DNA of 64,000 nucleotides from Ceratothoa steindachneri (lineage: Eukaryota; Arthropoda; Malacostraca; Isopoda; Cymothoidae). Each line of letters opens with the position of its first letter. The first letter of the stretch is position 1. Positions 19,549-30,985 of the stretch are shown one piece after another. Both the position numbers and the translations under genes were made by a program. The DNA is taken from contig OZ018321.1 in assembly GCA_963969495.1 (NCBI GenBank), positions 194,543,796 to 194,607,795 of the forward strand, in the 5' to 3' direction. The notes beneath the pieces are model-generated. The model saw nothing but the letters and a program-made list of their open reading frames with translations, did no database searches and was not told the DNA's origin.

Positions 19549-20880
19549 CAAAACGTCCTCTTAATTATTAGTATACCTTTATTCGATCTAATTTAAATTA
19601 CTCTTTATAAAATCAACAAAGTTTTATGGGGTCATCATGATGATAATAACGAGGACGACGATAATAATGATCAAATCGAAAGAGAAACCTCTCTCGATCA
19701 AGGCTGCAAAAGCCAAACTTAAAATTAATAACCATCAAGACACTCAAATTTAGTTTCTTACCCTTAACGTTTGGCTTTCTTAATGAATTATTTCCCCACA
19801 TACCCATAGATCTACTCTTTTCACAATTAACTAAGTTTCTAAAAAATAAATCACAATGATTTTCTCACATTTTGATTGTGTGCTTTCCAGGGTAACCAAT
19901 CTAAATATTTCACTATTCGAGCCAGCGGTGCCTTACACCGAACTACCACCTTTTCACGGTCAGCTCTGATCAACGAGTAAACCAAGCAAGATATGTGTTG
20001 ATCTTTATAACGCAGAGTTTGCCTGTACAAGCTGCCAAACCACACAGTACAGTCGCATATGACTGTTGCGAAGAGGGATTCGTTCACTAATCATTCGATA
20101 TAGGTTGATATATGTAAATGTGATATACCGATGCTATACCGGTGCTAACTTAGAGATGTATAGTGTGTGGCAATAAGATCGATATGCGTATTAGACTCGT
20201 TGTTTTAGGTATCATTTATTTAATGATCTTTTGTCTCGTATTCCATCGAATTATATTTATTCGGTATAAAAGAGTGTCGTTGATAATTTGGGGTTACACA
20301 TTTGTAATCTATGAATGTGTAAAGCCACATACCCTATAGATAAGTTGCCTTCGTATATGATCCAAATAGGCTTAGATTCTACAAAAATATTAATGATAAG
20401 CCTACGTGTATTTACGAAAAAATAAGGAAGAAATCTACCATAACAAGGTAGCTAATTCCAAGAACCATTCAACGTGCTCGAAACGGGTACCATAAGCTTT
20501 AAAATATTGTCTAGTATACTTAAACACAAACTAGGGCATCTCTCGCGAAAAGTGGTTAAAGTAAGGAAGGAGAAATGTGTAAAGAAAATGTTAAAGTAGC
20601 AGGAAGTGAGAATGTGCGGAAGACATAACCACAGTTCCTCCTCCTCCTCCTCCTCCTGCTCGGGAGGACACGCACTCTTCCAGATGTCATGGTTGCCCAT
20701 GCGATTGTCTAATATTCTCCAAATTATACACTTTAACACGATTCCTAAGTTAAATAGATAAGGAAACAACAATAACTTTGCATGAGCGACATTCTACAGA
20801 CATGAGTGTATACAAAGTTTTTATCCGGTGAATGCACACATTCTAGTAATAATGTGGTCTCTATGACTATTATTTTTAGA
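19549..20880. other. AT-rich stretch, no recognised gene
   Basis: Open frames at 19851-20087 and 20452-20772 (minus) match no family I recognise and have no supporting context. A short (CCT)n run lies at about 20637-20657. Confidence 0.5.
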
Positions 20881-21415
20881 CACTTCAGGCACATGAAATA
20901 TATCAATACGCAACTCATGTAGAGGAAACAATATAACTAGACGACTCAGGCAGAGGAAACAATATCACTAGGCAGCTTAGGCCGAAGAAACAATATCACT
21001 AGGTAACTCAGGTAAAAGAAACATATCCCTAATCAACTTATGTAGAGCAAACAATATCACTATACGACTCAGGCATAGAAAACAATATCACTAGGTAACT
21101 CAGGCAGAAGAAAAAATATCACTAGGTAACTCAGGTAGAAGAAACATATCCCTAATCAACTTATGTAGAGGAAACAATATCACTATACGACTCAGGCATA
21201 GGAAACAATATCACTAGGTAACTCAGGCAGAAGAAAAAATATCACTAGGCAACTCAGGCAGAAGAAACAATATCACTAGGCAACTCAGGCAGAAGAAAAA
21301 ATATCACTAGGCAATTTAGGTAGAGGAAATAATATCACTAGGCAAACTCAGGCAAAGGAGACAATATCACTTGGCAACTCAGGCACAAGAAACCATATCA
21401 ATAGGCAAATTGAAT
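20881..21415. repeat. 31-bp minisatellite with 124-bp higher-order duplication
   Basis: About 17 copies of a 31-bp unit, consensus ggcaactcaggcagaagaaa followed by caatatcacta. Four-unit blocks containing the variant accatatccctaatcaactt-like unit recur (about 21000-21123 and 21124-21247), indicating a 124-bp higher-order duplication. No coding role is seen. Confidence 0.9.
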
Positions 21416-21479
21416 GTATTAATATTAAAATAGTCGTTTCAAATCTCTTCATTCTATGGTTAAAATCGTTTAAATATTT

Positions 21480-21700
21480 TTAAAATTAAAAAAAATTTCT
21501 TTCGCTCTATTACTTTCTTTCATTCCTTTTTTTCTTTCTTGACTTCTTTTATGTTACTTTCACTCTTCTTAATTTAATTTTCTTTCTTTTATCTTTCTTT
21601 TCTACTTCCTTCCCTTCTTTCGTCCTTCGTTCCTTTATTCTTACCTTTCGTTATTTCTTCTTTGTCTTTCCTTCCTTCCTCCCTTCCTTCTTTATGAGAA
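21480..21700. repeat. degenerate pyrimidine (CTTT/CTTC) tract
   Basis: About 220 bp almost purely C/T on the plus strand, built from ctttctttc and cttcc words. It is low-complexity DNA able to adopt unusual structures; the Glu/Lys/Arg-rich frame on the minus strand is a by-product. Confidence 0.8.
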
Positions 21701-22554
21701 AAAAAATGGTAGAGTTGGAAGGAAGTACAAATGAGAGGAAGACAGAGGGCTGCAAATCCTTTTGCCGGCGTTGGGGCCATGAGGGCACGCAATGCTTCAG
21801 ATTTTCAGTGCATCATGATTGCCCATGCTATCCCTGTCACTCCCTTACATGGTGCTGATTTCCTTCTTTCTCCGAAATGGTCCCTATTTAGTCCCACTTT
21901 AATCTACACATCGTTACAAATGCTAGAGTTCAACATGAATGAAGAAGCGCCATCTCGTGATATCCTGAATTACCTCTTAATTATCCAAGCTGGAGGTAAG
22001 CCAATATTAAACAAATAAACACACACCAAACAAACATAATTGGTCTTCGGGACACCCAGGGTACAAACAGGATTCAGTAAAACATTTCTCTCTCCATTTA
22101 TGCATGTATATATGCAAATGTGTATACATTTGCAAAAATGATAATGGCTGCATTCTGGCGTGTATGTATTCGTGTGGTTTATATTTACAAGTCCGCGTAA
22201 AGGCATGTGGATTGAATGAAATATGAGAGTGAAAAAGGCAAAAGATTAACAACGTAAGCGTATTATCATTCATTGGCTTTGTGAAGGACGGAGTCGAGGG
22301 CGAGAAAAAGGACTATGAAACCACGAAGGTCATCTATAAATGGACGACCTCAGGCTGGGTAAAAGCACTGCACGGGTGTCTACGTAGAAATACTATATAG
22401 GCAACAATCTTTTGAAATTCGGAGCCTAAATGGAATATTATTTTATAGACGTGCGTGCATGTATGCATACAAGATGCACAGGTGATGCTTTCAGAAATTT
22501 CGAATAGACGGACAATGAAATTCATTTCAAAGACTAGGCTAAGCACACACAAGG
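21701..22554. other. no recognised gene
   Basis: Mixed-composition DNA. Short frames at 21731-22018 (plus) and 22007-22273 (minus) carry no motif I recognise. Confidence 0.45.
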
Positions 22555-22627
<73 letters not shown>

Positions 22628-22778
22628 GAAAACTCACAAAGTATTGTGTGAGTAAGCAATAAATGCAACAAAGCCCAGAGGAAAAATTAATACGAGGATT
22701 CCAAGTACTTTCGAACTTTATTTCGAGTTCGAAAGTATAACTTGGAATCCTCGTATTAATTTTCCCTGTGGGCTTTGT

Positions 22779-22852
<74 letters not shown>
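22555..22852. mobile_element. (TA)n-flanked foldback element 1
   Basis: About 35 TA repeats (22555-22624), a 39-bp spacer containing aaaactcacaaagtat and gtgag, a hairpin of about 57-bp arms (22664-22721 and 22728-22782; centre actttcgaactttat), then about 35 more TA repeats. The spacer and hairpin centre are shared with the element at 32637-32976, showing a repeat family. There is no coding capacity. A related, larger hairpin lies at 23273-23751. Confidence 0.8.
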
Positions 22853-22854
<2 letters not shown>

Positions 22855-23270
22855 AGGCTATGGCTTCGTCGCTACTAAGATTAAAAATTAAATCTCAAAA
22901 AAAGCAGCCATGGTTAAATTTTTATAAATTTTCTGAACTTCGCCAATTATAATAAATTTAAGAAGGAGCTCTAAACTAAATTTTCCCCCTTTCAAAATAT
23001 CATGTTGCTAAAAGATAGAATTATATAAAAGATATCAAAATAAATTTTCTGAACTTCACCATTTGTAATTCTTTGGGTCTTAAAAAATTCGCAAATGTTC
23101 GATACACTTTTATTTATTTCTGAACTTCACTATTTTGTTTTTTGATATTATAAAAGAATTATTAGAAATAACTTCGATAAAAATAAACAAGTCATAACCA
23201 AAATAAGATGAAATTACTATTCAAATACTCATAAAAATCCCCTTCTTAAATTATAGAGTTAGTGATGATG

Positions 23271-23272
<2 letters not shown>
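22853..23272. other. AT-rich interval, no gene
   Basis: Contains three diverged copies of a 'ttctgaacttc(g/a)ccaatt' motif, near 22930, 23045 and 23120, suggesting an old tandem repeat of about 80-110 bp. No coding features. Confidence 0.4.
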
Positions 23273-23351
<79 letters not shown>

Positions 23352-23685
23352 CGGAATGATAAAGGGATTTCCGATAAAGCTTGAAATAAACAAAACTGGG
23401 ATACACATTACCATTACGACAAATCTCACGGAAAGTACAGTCAAGAGAAGATTTCCTAAGTCTTCTCGATAGCCTGGAAAAAGTTCGGTAGTACTTTAAT
23501 CCTTCAGGTCCATATTTCTTGTAAATATGACTATATGATTCATATGACTATATTTACAAGAAATATGGACCTGAAGGATTAAAGTACTACCGAACTTTTT
23601 CCAGGCTATCGAGAAGACTTAGGAAATCTTCTCTTGACTGTACTTTCCTTAAGATTTGTCGTAATGGTAATGGTGTGTATCCCAG

Positions 23686-23751
<66 letters not shown>
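23273..23751. mobile_element. (TA)n-flanked foldback element 2 with ~140-bp arms
   Basis: (TA)n at 23273-23345, then a short spacer, a nearly perfect inverted repeat (left arm 23392-23528, 21-nt loop 23529-23549, right arm 23550-23690), and (TA)n at 23690-23751. Only a few mismatches and small indels separate the arms. Any transcript would form a duplex of about 137 bp. The architecture matches the elements at 22555 and 32637, but the arm sequence differs. Confidence 0.8.
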
Positions 23752-23754
<3 letters not shown>

Positions 23755-24440
23755 TACCATGTTTACACCTAGTATCTCGGGGTGTAACACGTCCTCCCAG
23801 ACCCGAGTACAAATAGGGAAGGCCCCGCTCACTGGGTTGACTTGAACTCTTTGACGGGGCTTGGGGAAGCTGTTGCCTTTCCCCTAAACCCTTACGGCCG
23901 CCACCTTTTTCTACGATTAGCCCTTCTTTACTTCTTCTAATTTTGGCGGGTATGTCCTTGCGGGCAGCCACCAGGGGGTAAAAAGAAATCGGTTTAGGAT
24001 TAAGGCCCCGCATAGGTTGGTACCCTGTGTTGTTCGCTACACAGGGTACCTGAAGGGATTGATCTCCTGCCGGGTCGACCAAGTGCCAGGGTATGATAAT
24101 AATAGGCGGTCACTCACCCTACTTCTTAGTGGACCGTCTATCTCTATTCCTGTTTATTATATACCTCTGTCTACCTCATTTAAATTTTTCCTCTTACTAT
24201 CCAAAGAGCTTTTGGCTACTATGCACCTTTTCGATCCCTTATCATGGCCTATCCTAGTGGTAGGATACACCGCAACCTACCTACGTGCTACCAGGGCCGA
24301 CATCTCTTCTGCTATGGGAGGTCTTAGGTACAGCCCATGCTGGGTTGTCGACTCTGGTCACCGCTTCCAGTGTACATATAAAGTAGCTACGCCGGCACCA
24401 AACTTTATGCTTAAAGCCCCAACATAAAGTCTCCATTACG
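23752..24440. other. unclassified region, probable repeat, with 12-bp stem hairpin
   Basis: GC-richer than its surroundings. On the minus strand 23690-24082 is open for 130 codons (VDPAGDQSLQVPCVANNTGY, then a Lys/Gly/Ser-rich part) running into the TA tract; I do not recognise it. A strong hairpin, ggtaccctgtgt paired with acacagggtacc, lies at about 24019-24050. It may be the end of a mobile element abutting foldback element 2. Confidence 0.4.
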
Positions 24441-25519
24441 GCAGTTTGATGGTCAAGGCGCATTTTAGCTCGACCCCGTGGCCTGAATATGTGTAAATGA
24501 TCGCATTCAAGAATTTTATGATTTTAGGGGTACTCTTCACTTAACCTTCCAAGGCATTGCGAGCTCCTAGTATCGATCTTCCTTGCAACTTTCTTTTTTT
24601 CAGGTATATTATGGCTACAACAGCAGGATATCGAACTATTTGTCCGCAAGCTAAGGGATAGCTGACTCTAAGAACGCCCTCCCCCACTAGGTACTGGGTA
24701 GGACGAGATAGTCGAGGCACTTTTTCAACCGGTAGAGGAGCTCCCCTCTTATCATATGATTACGGTAAAGGGGTTTTCCATTTACGATCATCACCTCCTT
24801 CGTCCTCTCCGAACAACTTTCTTTCTTTACTGGTGGCGGACACCCTTTTATTTCACAGGGATCCGCAACTACAGCGCTGACTGCAGTCGTGTTTCCGCTG
24901 GGTATAGGTCAACCGGGCGAAGCCCCGTAGAGGGGCAAGGGGTGGCAGGGTCCACTGCTTTGCATTTAATATACTCTAGATTCGTGACCTCACTGGGGCC
25001 AGCATGCCCGCCAACCACTATTTACCGAGAGAGGTCAGCATGCCGGCCGCAACGACGACGAACTTTGGTCTTATGCCTTTTGAGTCTCCGGTTGGGATCC
25101 TCGTAACCTCGGAGGGATCGCAAAATGAAGCCTCCCTAAATGTGGGAATGGATTCAGTGGTGGTCCACTCCGAGAGGCAGGGTCTTACCCGGCAGCGAAT
25201 AATGACTCAGTGGGAGATATTCCCGAGTCTAAGTCCGCTCCTAGACAAGGTCCTTCTAGGATAACAAAGGAACCCGTGGACTTGAGAAGAGAGGAGGAGC
25301 CTCTTCCCTCGAGTCGACTCACCAGTACAGAAAAATCATTTCCCATATCGGAAAAGGATAGGACTGAGACTGGCACGTCCAAATAGAAAAAGGAAGAGCA
25401 AGTGGTCGTCTCCTTTTTTTTTGGGGGGGGGGGGGACTCTGACCTCGCAGCGGGCCCAATCGGGTGGAGACAGTAAGTCCAAATATACGTCATCTAAATG
25501 TAAGGTGAGCTGAGCCTCG

Positions 25520-26120
25520 GGGACGACTTAGGCCCCTCATTGATGTGTTACCAAGGCATTTTCAACCATGCCAGCTTAATTCATTTTCTTGTGATTCGTT
25601 TGACTGATGGTAGCATGGTGTCCAAAGGAGACAGGTTTCTTTAGCGTTAGAATCTCACTCGTATCACATAATAGCTCACCGGTGAAAGTAACACCATACT
25701 CTCCCATGAACTTGCCACAATGAGTAGTTTATGCGAGGGAAACAGTAGACTGCTCCGTAAAGGACATCGCAGAAGAACTAGACGAAAAGGGAACGATCAA
25801 GGTTGGACGTAATATGAGGAAATAAGGAGGGGCTTCGAGGCCAATCTCTACACTCTTCGTCACGTTTGACCCTGAGTGGCTTCCTGAATCGATGCAGGCT
25901 TGGTGGTATCGCTACCAGGTGATCCGTGGAGGTGCTATTACTGCCAACGCTTCGGCCACTCGAATATTTTTTGTTGACGTGCCAAGACGGGTCAACCGGA
26001 AATCTTTGCGATCAGCGCAAGGGCCTTCCATGAAAAGTCTTCTAAGCAATGTAATTCGTATTTTCACAGAAAGATGTCTTGGCTGTTTAAGCTGCGAATC
26101 GTATCCCATTTCGAAAGGCT
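25520..26120 (+). pseudogene. LINE D ORF1 remnant (Gag-like)
   Basis: Codons homologous to the conserved central block of ORF1 in copies A and B (PLI.RLP..FEP, then the TMNFVKGVVYAREL region, then TLFVTFD...ESVRA.WYRY) can be followed across several frame changes. The first zinc knuckle region is recognisable only as DNA (tgctattactgccaacgcttcggccactcgaat), with the frame off by one and the second half lost. It is non-functional. Confidence 0.75.
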
Positions 26121-26779
26121 AAGGAATTGACTCTGTCGTGCTCTGCGCAAACCGGAACACTTTTCGCTTATCAGTTGAAAAAAAGCACCTTATGCTCTTT
26201 GCCTCCTCCAGTCCTACGAGTATGGTTGCCACTGAGCCAAATCTAAACCTTTTTGCGGTTTATACTTTCTCCGGGAGCCACCCTAGTAGACCTAGTGGTT
26301 CCAAGGGTTTACCTTCGCCCCAGCTAAACTCAGCCCCCTTGCACATCACACGACTACTTTCAGTAAGGTGAATCTGCCGTGCGCCTCCCTTGAGTAACCA
26401 GATAAGAGGAGGCAAATCCCCAAAAGGTGGTTATGAAACCGTCTTCATGGAATTCTAGGTCTCACCCACCCCCTGAGGCTTACAACATCAAGGGATCCAA
26501 GGCTCCCTTGCCCATTTCTAAGGTTGGACACCAAAATGCGAGGGGCCTCCAAACCCGACCTAGGTCACCCCACCCGCCACAGGATTCAAGGTAGATGGTT
26601 AGAATACTCGCACGGTGAGCCCTACACCGCCATAAGCTCTCGAAGGGAGTGGCTTATTCATCTTATTTTTTAACAAAAAAAGCGGAGTTCTGCTTCCGAC
26701 AAGGCTAAGCCATCCCCACGAGGTTCTTCTGCTCGAATAGGACCACGCAGACCATTTGAGATAAGCCTGGGTGGCATTT

Positions 26780-29700
26780 TCCTTCAATGAAGTTGCCGTG
26801 GACTCCGTGTTAACTGGTTGGGGCTGCGAAGGCTCGTATCTTCCTTTTCCATTTTAGATATTTGTCTCCAGGGGACCATTTTTTGACGCGTGCCACCTAC
26901 TACCCTCCCCTGGTATAAGGGTTTTACTTCCCCTCAACCGCCGAATGGGGGTCAGGCAGGCGAATGCGCGAATTACACACACCCCGATCTCCTTTCTACT
27001 TCTTGCTTTAAATACTTCATTATAGGCAGTGGCAGTGCAACCACACCTAGATAGGAGATAACTTATATTTCAAAGAGAATTCCAACGTACAGTTCAGGTA
27101 ATTACATACAAGTTCTAAGAGTTGGAGAAAGGAGTCATAAATGTGGATGAGTTTACGCATCACTGTCCGAGAACCTCTTCATGTATTATCTCAATCTGCC
27201 CATGTGCTCTCTGGATGCATAGCCTAATTTGCGGTTGGGAGATTGTAGATGACCTTCATGTCAGTGTCCACTTTCCTATGAACTTATGACTTTAAGACCA
27301 GCTGCCGTCCGAAAATCGAATCGGTTTCTCTAGTAGTTGGGCAGTGGCCTGTATTTCAGCCAAGTGACTAATTTATTTATCCCAATCGACAAGTCTAGAT
27401 CGGTTGATGAAGGCGTTGAGTTCTTCTCCGGCAACCTCATCGCCATGAGCCTGACTATATAATTCCTAAGACGCCTGGCTGTTTTGCACGCCATCCGCTT
27501 CTCTGGTGATCAGCCTAATGTACGACGAATCTCAAATAGAAGCGATATGCGTATATGCTATATAAGTGCATCGTGAACGATTTCATCGACGAAGAATTTC
27601 ATTGAACAAGGGCGATGTTCCGGTATGTTTCAAAGCACGCTCGCGGCTCTTCTTGGCGGCCTTACGTGTCCTCATTAAACGGAAAGAGAACTATTGCAAA
27701 GATGTGGAAGCGTATCAAAAGGATTCTAGGCAAGCTCTCTCAGGAGCCCCTTCCAGTCCTTCTGGAGGATGAGACCACAATCTTGGACTCGGCGTCATTG
27801 GTGGTGTTCCTCGCAACCGCTTTCTGCGGATTCTCTGCTAGACGGAATGCTGCTCCACCAGCGTTTACGCTAAATGATCTGCGTTACACTCTCGCTCCTT
27901 AAGTGGATATCGTCCTTGTTGCGAACAATACAACGTATGTAAGAAAGACAGGTCATTTCCGTTAAAATTGTTCAACGAGTTCTGGACTGAGGGTATCCAC
28001 TATTGGATAATAGACACCTGGTTGTTTTTCGCAAGATGGTGGGAGAGATTACTCTACCCCTATCAGTTTCAGACCAATATTTCTAACATCATGTGTCTGG
28101 AGAACATAGTAAATAATAGGTTAGGTTATTTCATGGACAGCGGATATCAACTGCCTCCTACAGAGTGCGGCTTTCTCAAGTTCTACTCAATGCAGTATGC
28201 TATGCTCCGACTGAAAAATGCTGTCTGTGAGGACTGCCTTAGTAGATAGCAATTCGCCACGATGTTTTAGATCAGGAGAAGGCACGGTATACTGCATAGT
28301 GATAGGGTATCATAGAGATATCCAACCTATAGGGTTGATGGGACGCCTCCGATACTTCATATGTGACTCAGCGAAACATCGAATTCGTTTTTCGGGTGGG
28401 CGAGCTCGATCCGGTCAATAGGACAAGAGGAGGGCGTCTAACAATGAAGTGTTGTCAGTGTCACACTCTTTGCCTTAAACATCAAAATGTTTTAGCTACT
28501 TTTACGTAGACGACCCTTCGATGTCTTTCGGTGAAATCCAGATGCCAACTTTGGAGGGTCGACTCCAACACGCATTGAATGTGGTGCAATTCTGTAACCA
28601 TCCATGGATTTACTTTAACCTGAATTTGTTCCTAATTGAAGCTATCCTGGATCTAGTTGAATCGCAGCATTTCTTTGGTCTTGATTTCGCCCGACGCCTC
28701 ACCTGATAGGCTCATATTTGCAGATCAGGGTCTTCTGTACCCGCGTCATGAACATTCTTGGCTTCGTTAAGTTCAACGCCTGTGGTGTTGATAGAGATAC
28801 CACTTTGCTCTTTTACAATTTATTTATTCAATCAAAGCTTTACAATGGATGCCCGTTTTATGCAATCACAGCCGAGCATGAATTGCTGAAGGTGAATGCG
28901 ATCCACCACATTGGTATCCGTTTGGCGACCGGTGACTTCCGCCCGTCGCATATTGAGAGCTTGCTTTTCGATGCTGTCCAAAAGCCACACGCTATGTGCC
29001 GTACACAGCTCACTATGCCTTTGTATGCGCAAACACGGCGAGTCACTCAATTGGCAACTCTCGCATTGCATCCACTGCCGATCTCGACGGTGCCTATGTC
29101 ACCGAGAGAAGCCAAACATACTCTAAGCTTTCCGGCTGAATGACCATGCAACTCCTGGAGTGTACCACGTTTGACTATTTGTCGCCATGCATCTGTTCTC
29201 CAATCTTTGACAACGCCTGGAGTATTGCATTGAAACTTGTCAGAGCACAGGCTGCGTCACGTTGAAGCCAGGCGTGTACATGGATGGCTCCAAATTCAAA
29301 GTGGGCGGTGATGGTCGGCTTTCATACTGTGTATCACACGCTTTAAGTTGGCGGGGCTCTACTGGGCGCTGAGTCTGTCTTCAAGGCCGAGTTGGTTGCC
29401 AAACACCGTTCGGTGCTTGAGATTATGCATCGTGCCCGGTTCTAAGATCAAATTGTGATTTATAGCGACTCAGAGCGCCCTGAGTGTTCTTGAAACATTA
29501 AATACGTCGCACATCTGGTTAGTAGTGTCATGGATGCCAAGGCTCCCACGAGCCGGAAGGATGTTGATAGGGTCTTCTGCTCGGTTTCTGGACATGCAGA
29601 GATTTCGAGAAATGAGCGCGCTGATGAGGGCGTGAAATAGTCCACGAAGACTTTGTGACTGGACTAATGTTTCGCTCTTCCCCACATTGAATACATGGTA

Positions 29701-29990
29701 AGAATCAGGCCATCCGTTTAGGGCTACATAGTAAAAAGATGGGAAACGGCAAACTGGAAACTAAACTTTTGTGTTGTTTCTCAATCGGGTCTCCTCCCGG
29801 GACGCACCGCCATTTTATGTAGTGTTCCTCAATAACTTTCTGCGACGACTGCTTAGTCCTTCAGGATCTCCGACACATTCTTATTCGGTGTTTCAGTCTG
29901 GGGGATTCGCTCTCGTTACCTGTTCCGGTACCGTGACAAGCGGCGTGCTACCGCTTACCTCACGTTTTCGGGATGGGTTCGTGCAACCCT
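26780..29990 (+). pseudogene. LINE D ORF2 remnant (EN-RT-RNase H)
   Basis: The order of ORF2 domains is kept: endonuclease start (CRGLR.NW..LRRLVSS) near 26795, endonuclease end (VDEFTHHCPRTS) near 27144, the pre-RT segment SSWRPYVSSLNGKRTIAKMW at 27640-27700, RT with ECGFLKFYS (28165) and YVDDPSMSFG (28503), the thumb region 28720-29000, RNase H (29280-29640) and the C-terminal zinc/tail region to about 29990. No frame stays open beyond about 140 codons, with stops and indels in every domain. Confidence 0.85.
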
Positions 29991-30149
29991 GATTGTGGCA
30001 CTATTGTGTTTTTGTAGGGATGCCTCTTGCCCTCATATAGTTGTTTGCTGTCTGCTGCATGTTCGAGCGCATTTTGCTGTTAAACATTAGGTTTGTTGTC
30101 AAAGATTTCAAAATTACTTATGATTGTAAGTTGGGTAAGGGTAGACATA

Positions 30150-30531
30150 ATTAGTTGAAAAAGCTATCGAAGATTTTTACAATGATATTGATCAGTGGGT
30201 GAGTTGGTCCTTCCAGTGAGATTTGCAATTAAATCTTGAAAAATGCAAATTAATGTACATTAGGAATACTAATCTCAGAGCCAAATACAAGATATTTGAG
30301 AGAATAATGGCAGTTACAGAAAATCCCTCCCCCCATCCACAACATTTATGTGTCAAACAATCTCAAATCTTCGCAACAATGCATAGAGGTGAAAGTAAAG
30401 CTTTAAAGATATTGAGTTACAATAAAAGCTCAGCGCATACAGAGCTTTGTTTCCTGAGCTCTACTACTTCTAACTACTCACTGAATCAATCTCGTGTCTT
30501 ACGGGACATTCGAATAATTATTTACGAATGA
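30150..30531 (+). pseudogene. fragment of another LINE reverse transcriptase
   Basis: A 102-codon frame from 30223 begins MQLNLEKCKLMYIRNTNL, and the sequence upstream reads NDIDQWVSWSFQ across a stop. This matches the RT segment downstream of the catalytic box in CR1-like LINEs (pattern D...W...WQL.FN..KCK.MH.G), followed by a degraded region with NKSSAHTELCF. No catalytic motif remains. Confidence 0.5.
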
Positions 30532-30709
30532 ATATTTGTATGCAACACAAAAGGAATTTATTCTTAAGGTCAATATGTATACGTTGCTATTGGCTCTGGT
30601 ATGATCATATCAATTTCAGGAGCAAATTGTAAGCGACGGGTTATATTATTATGTAATTAGTCAGATTGAAAAAGGTCCTGGTAATTTATTTGAGTTGTGT
30701 CCGATTATG

Positions 30710-30985
30710 CAAGATTAGGGCGATTAGGTGAATTTAAGTTCATCTTCATCTAGGCTAGATTAGTTCAGTTAGGTTGTTAGATTAGGTTAAGTCAGGTTAG
30801 GTAGAGTTAGGTTGTTAAGTTAGGGTAGTTCGGTTAGGTTAAGTTGAATTTAGCTAGGTTCGGTTAGGATGGGTTAAAAAAGGTTAGATTAGATTGCTTC
30901 ATTTTGTTTAAAACCAGGAAAATTAGGCTAGGTTAGATCAGCTCGTTTGGTCACATTCAGTTAGGTTAGGATTTAATAACGCTGG
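30710..30985. repeat. degenerate TTAGG/GGTTAG-like repeat
   Basis: Repeated ttaggtt, ggttaggtt and attaggtta words over about 270 bp. The arthropod telomere unit is TTAGG; similar degenerate interstitial runs are widespread in arthropod genomes. The sequence is too irregular to be a functional telomere. Confidence 0.65.

Larger units (their letters stand above)
24441..30000 (+). mobile_element. degenerate plus-strand LINE copy D (relative of A/B)
   Basis: A decayed LINE colinear with copy B but on the opposite strand. Landmarks: ORF1 block homologous to GPLIQRLPGVFEP at about 25525; ORF1 WYRYQV and knuckle remnants at 25900-25970; ORF2 CRGLR block at about 26795; VDEFTHHCPR at 27144; pre-RT region 27615-27880; YVDD at about 28503; RNase H DGSK at about 29282 and NERADEG at about 29604; C-terminal YRDKR-like block at about 29930. 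Frameshifts and stops are numerous throughout. The 5' limit is uncertain (between 23760 and 25500). Confidence 0.85.

Noticed and set aside
22455..22655. Poly-(Tyr-Ile) open frames over (TA)n tracts here and at 23259, 23634, 32627 and 49983
   Set aside because: A TA repeat is always open as YIYI; these are microsatellite artefacts.
25185..25493. Minus-strand 102-codon frame inside LINE D
   Set aside because: Falls in the decayed ORF1 region of D on the opposite strand; composition only.
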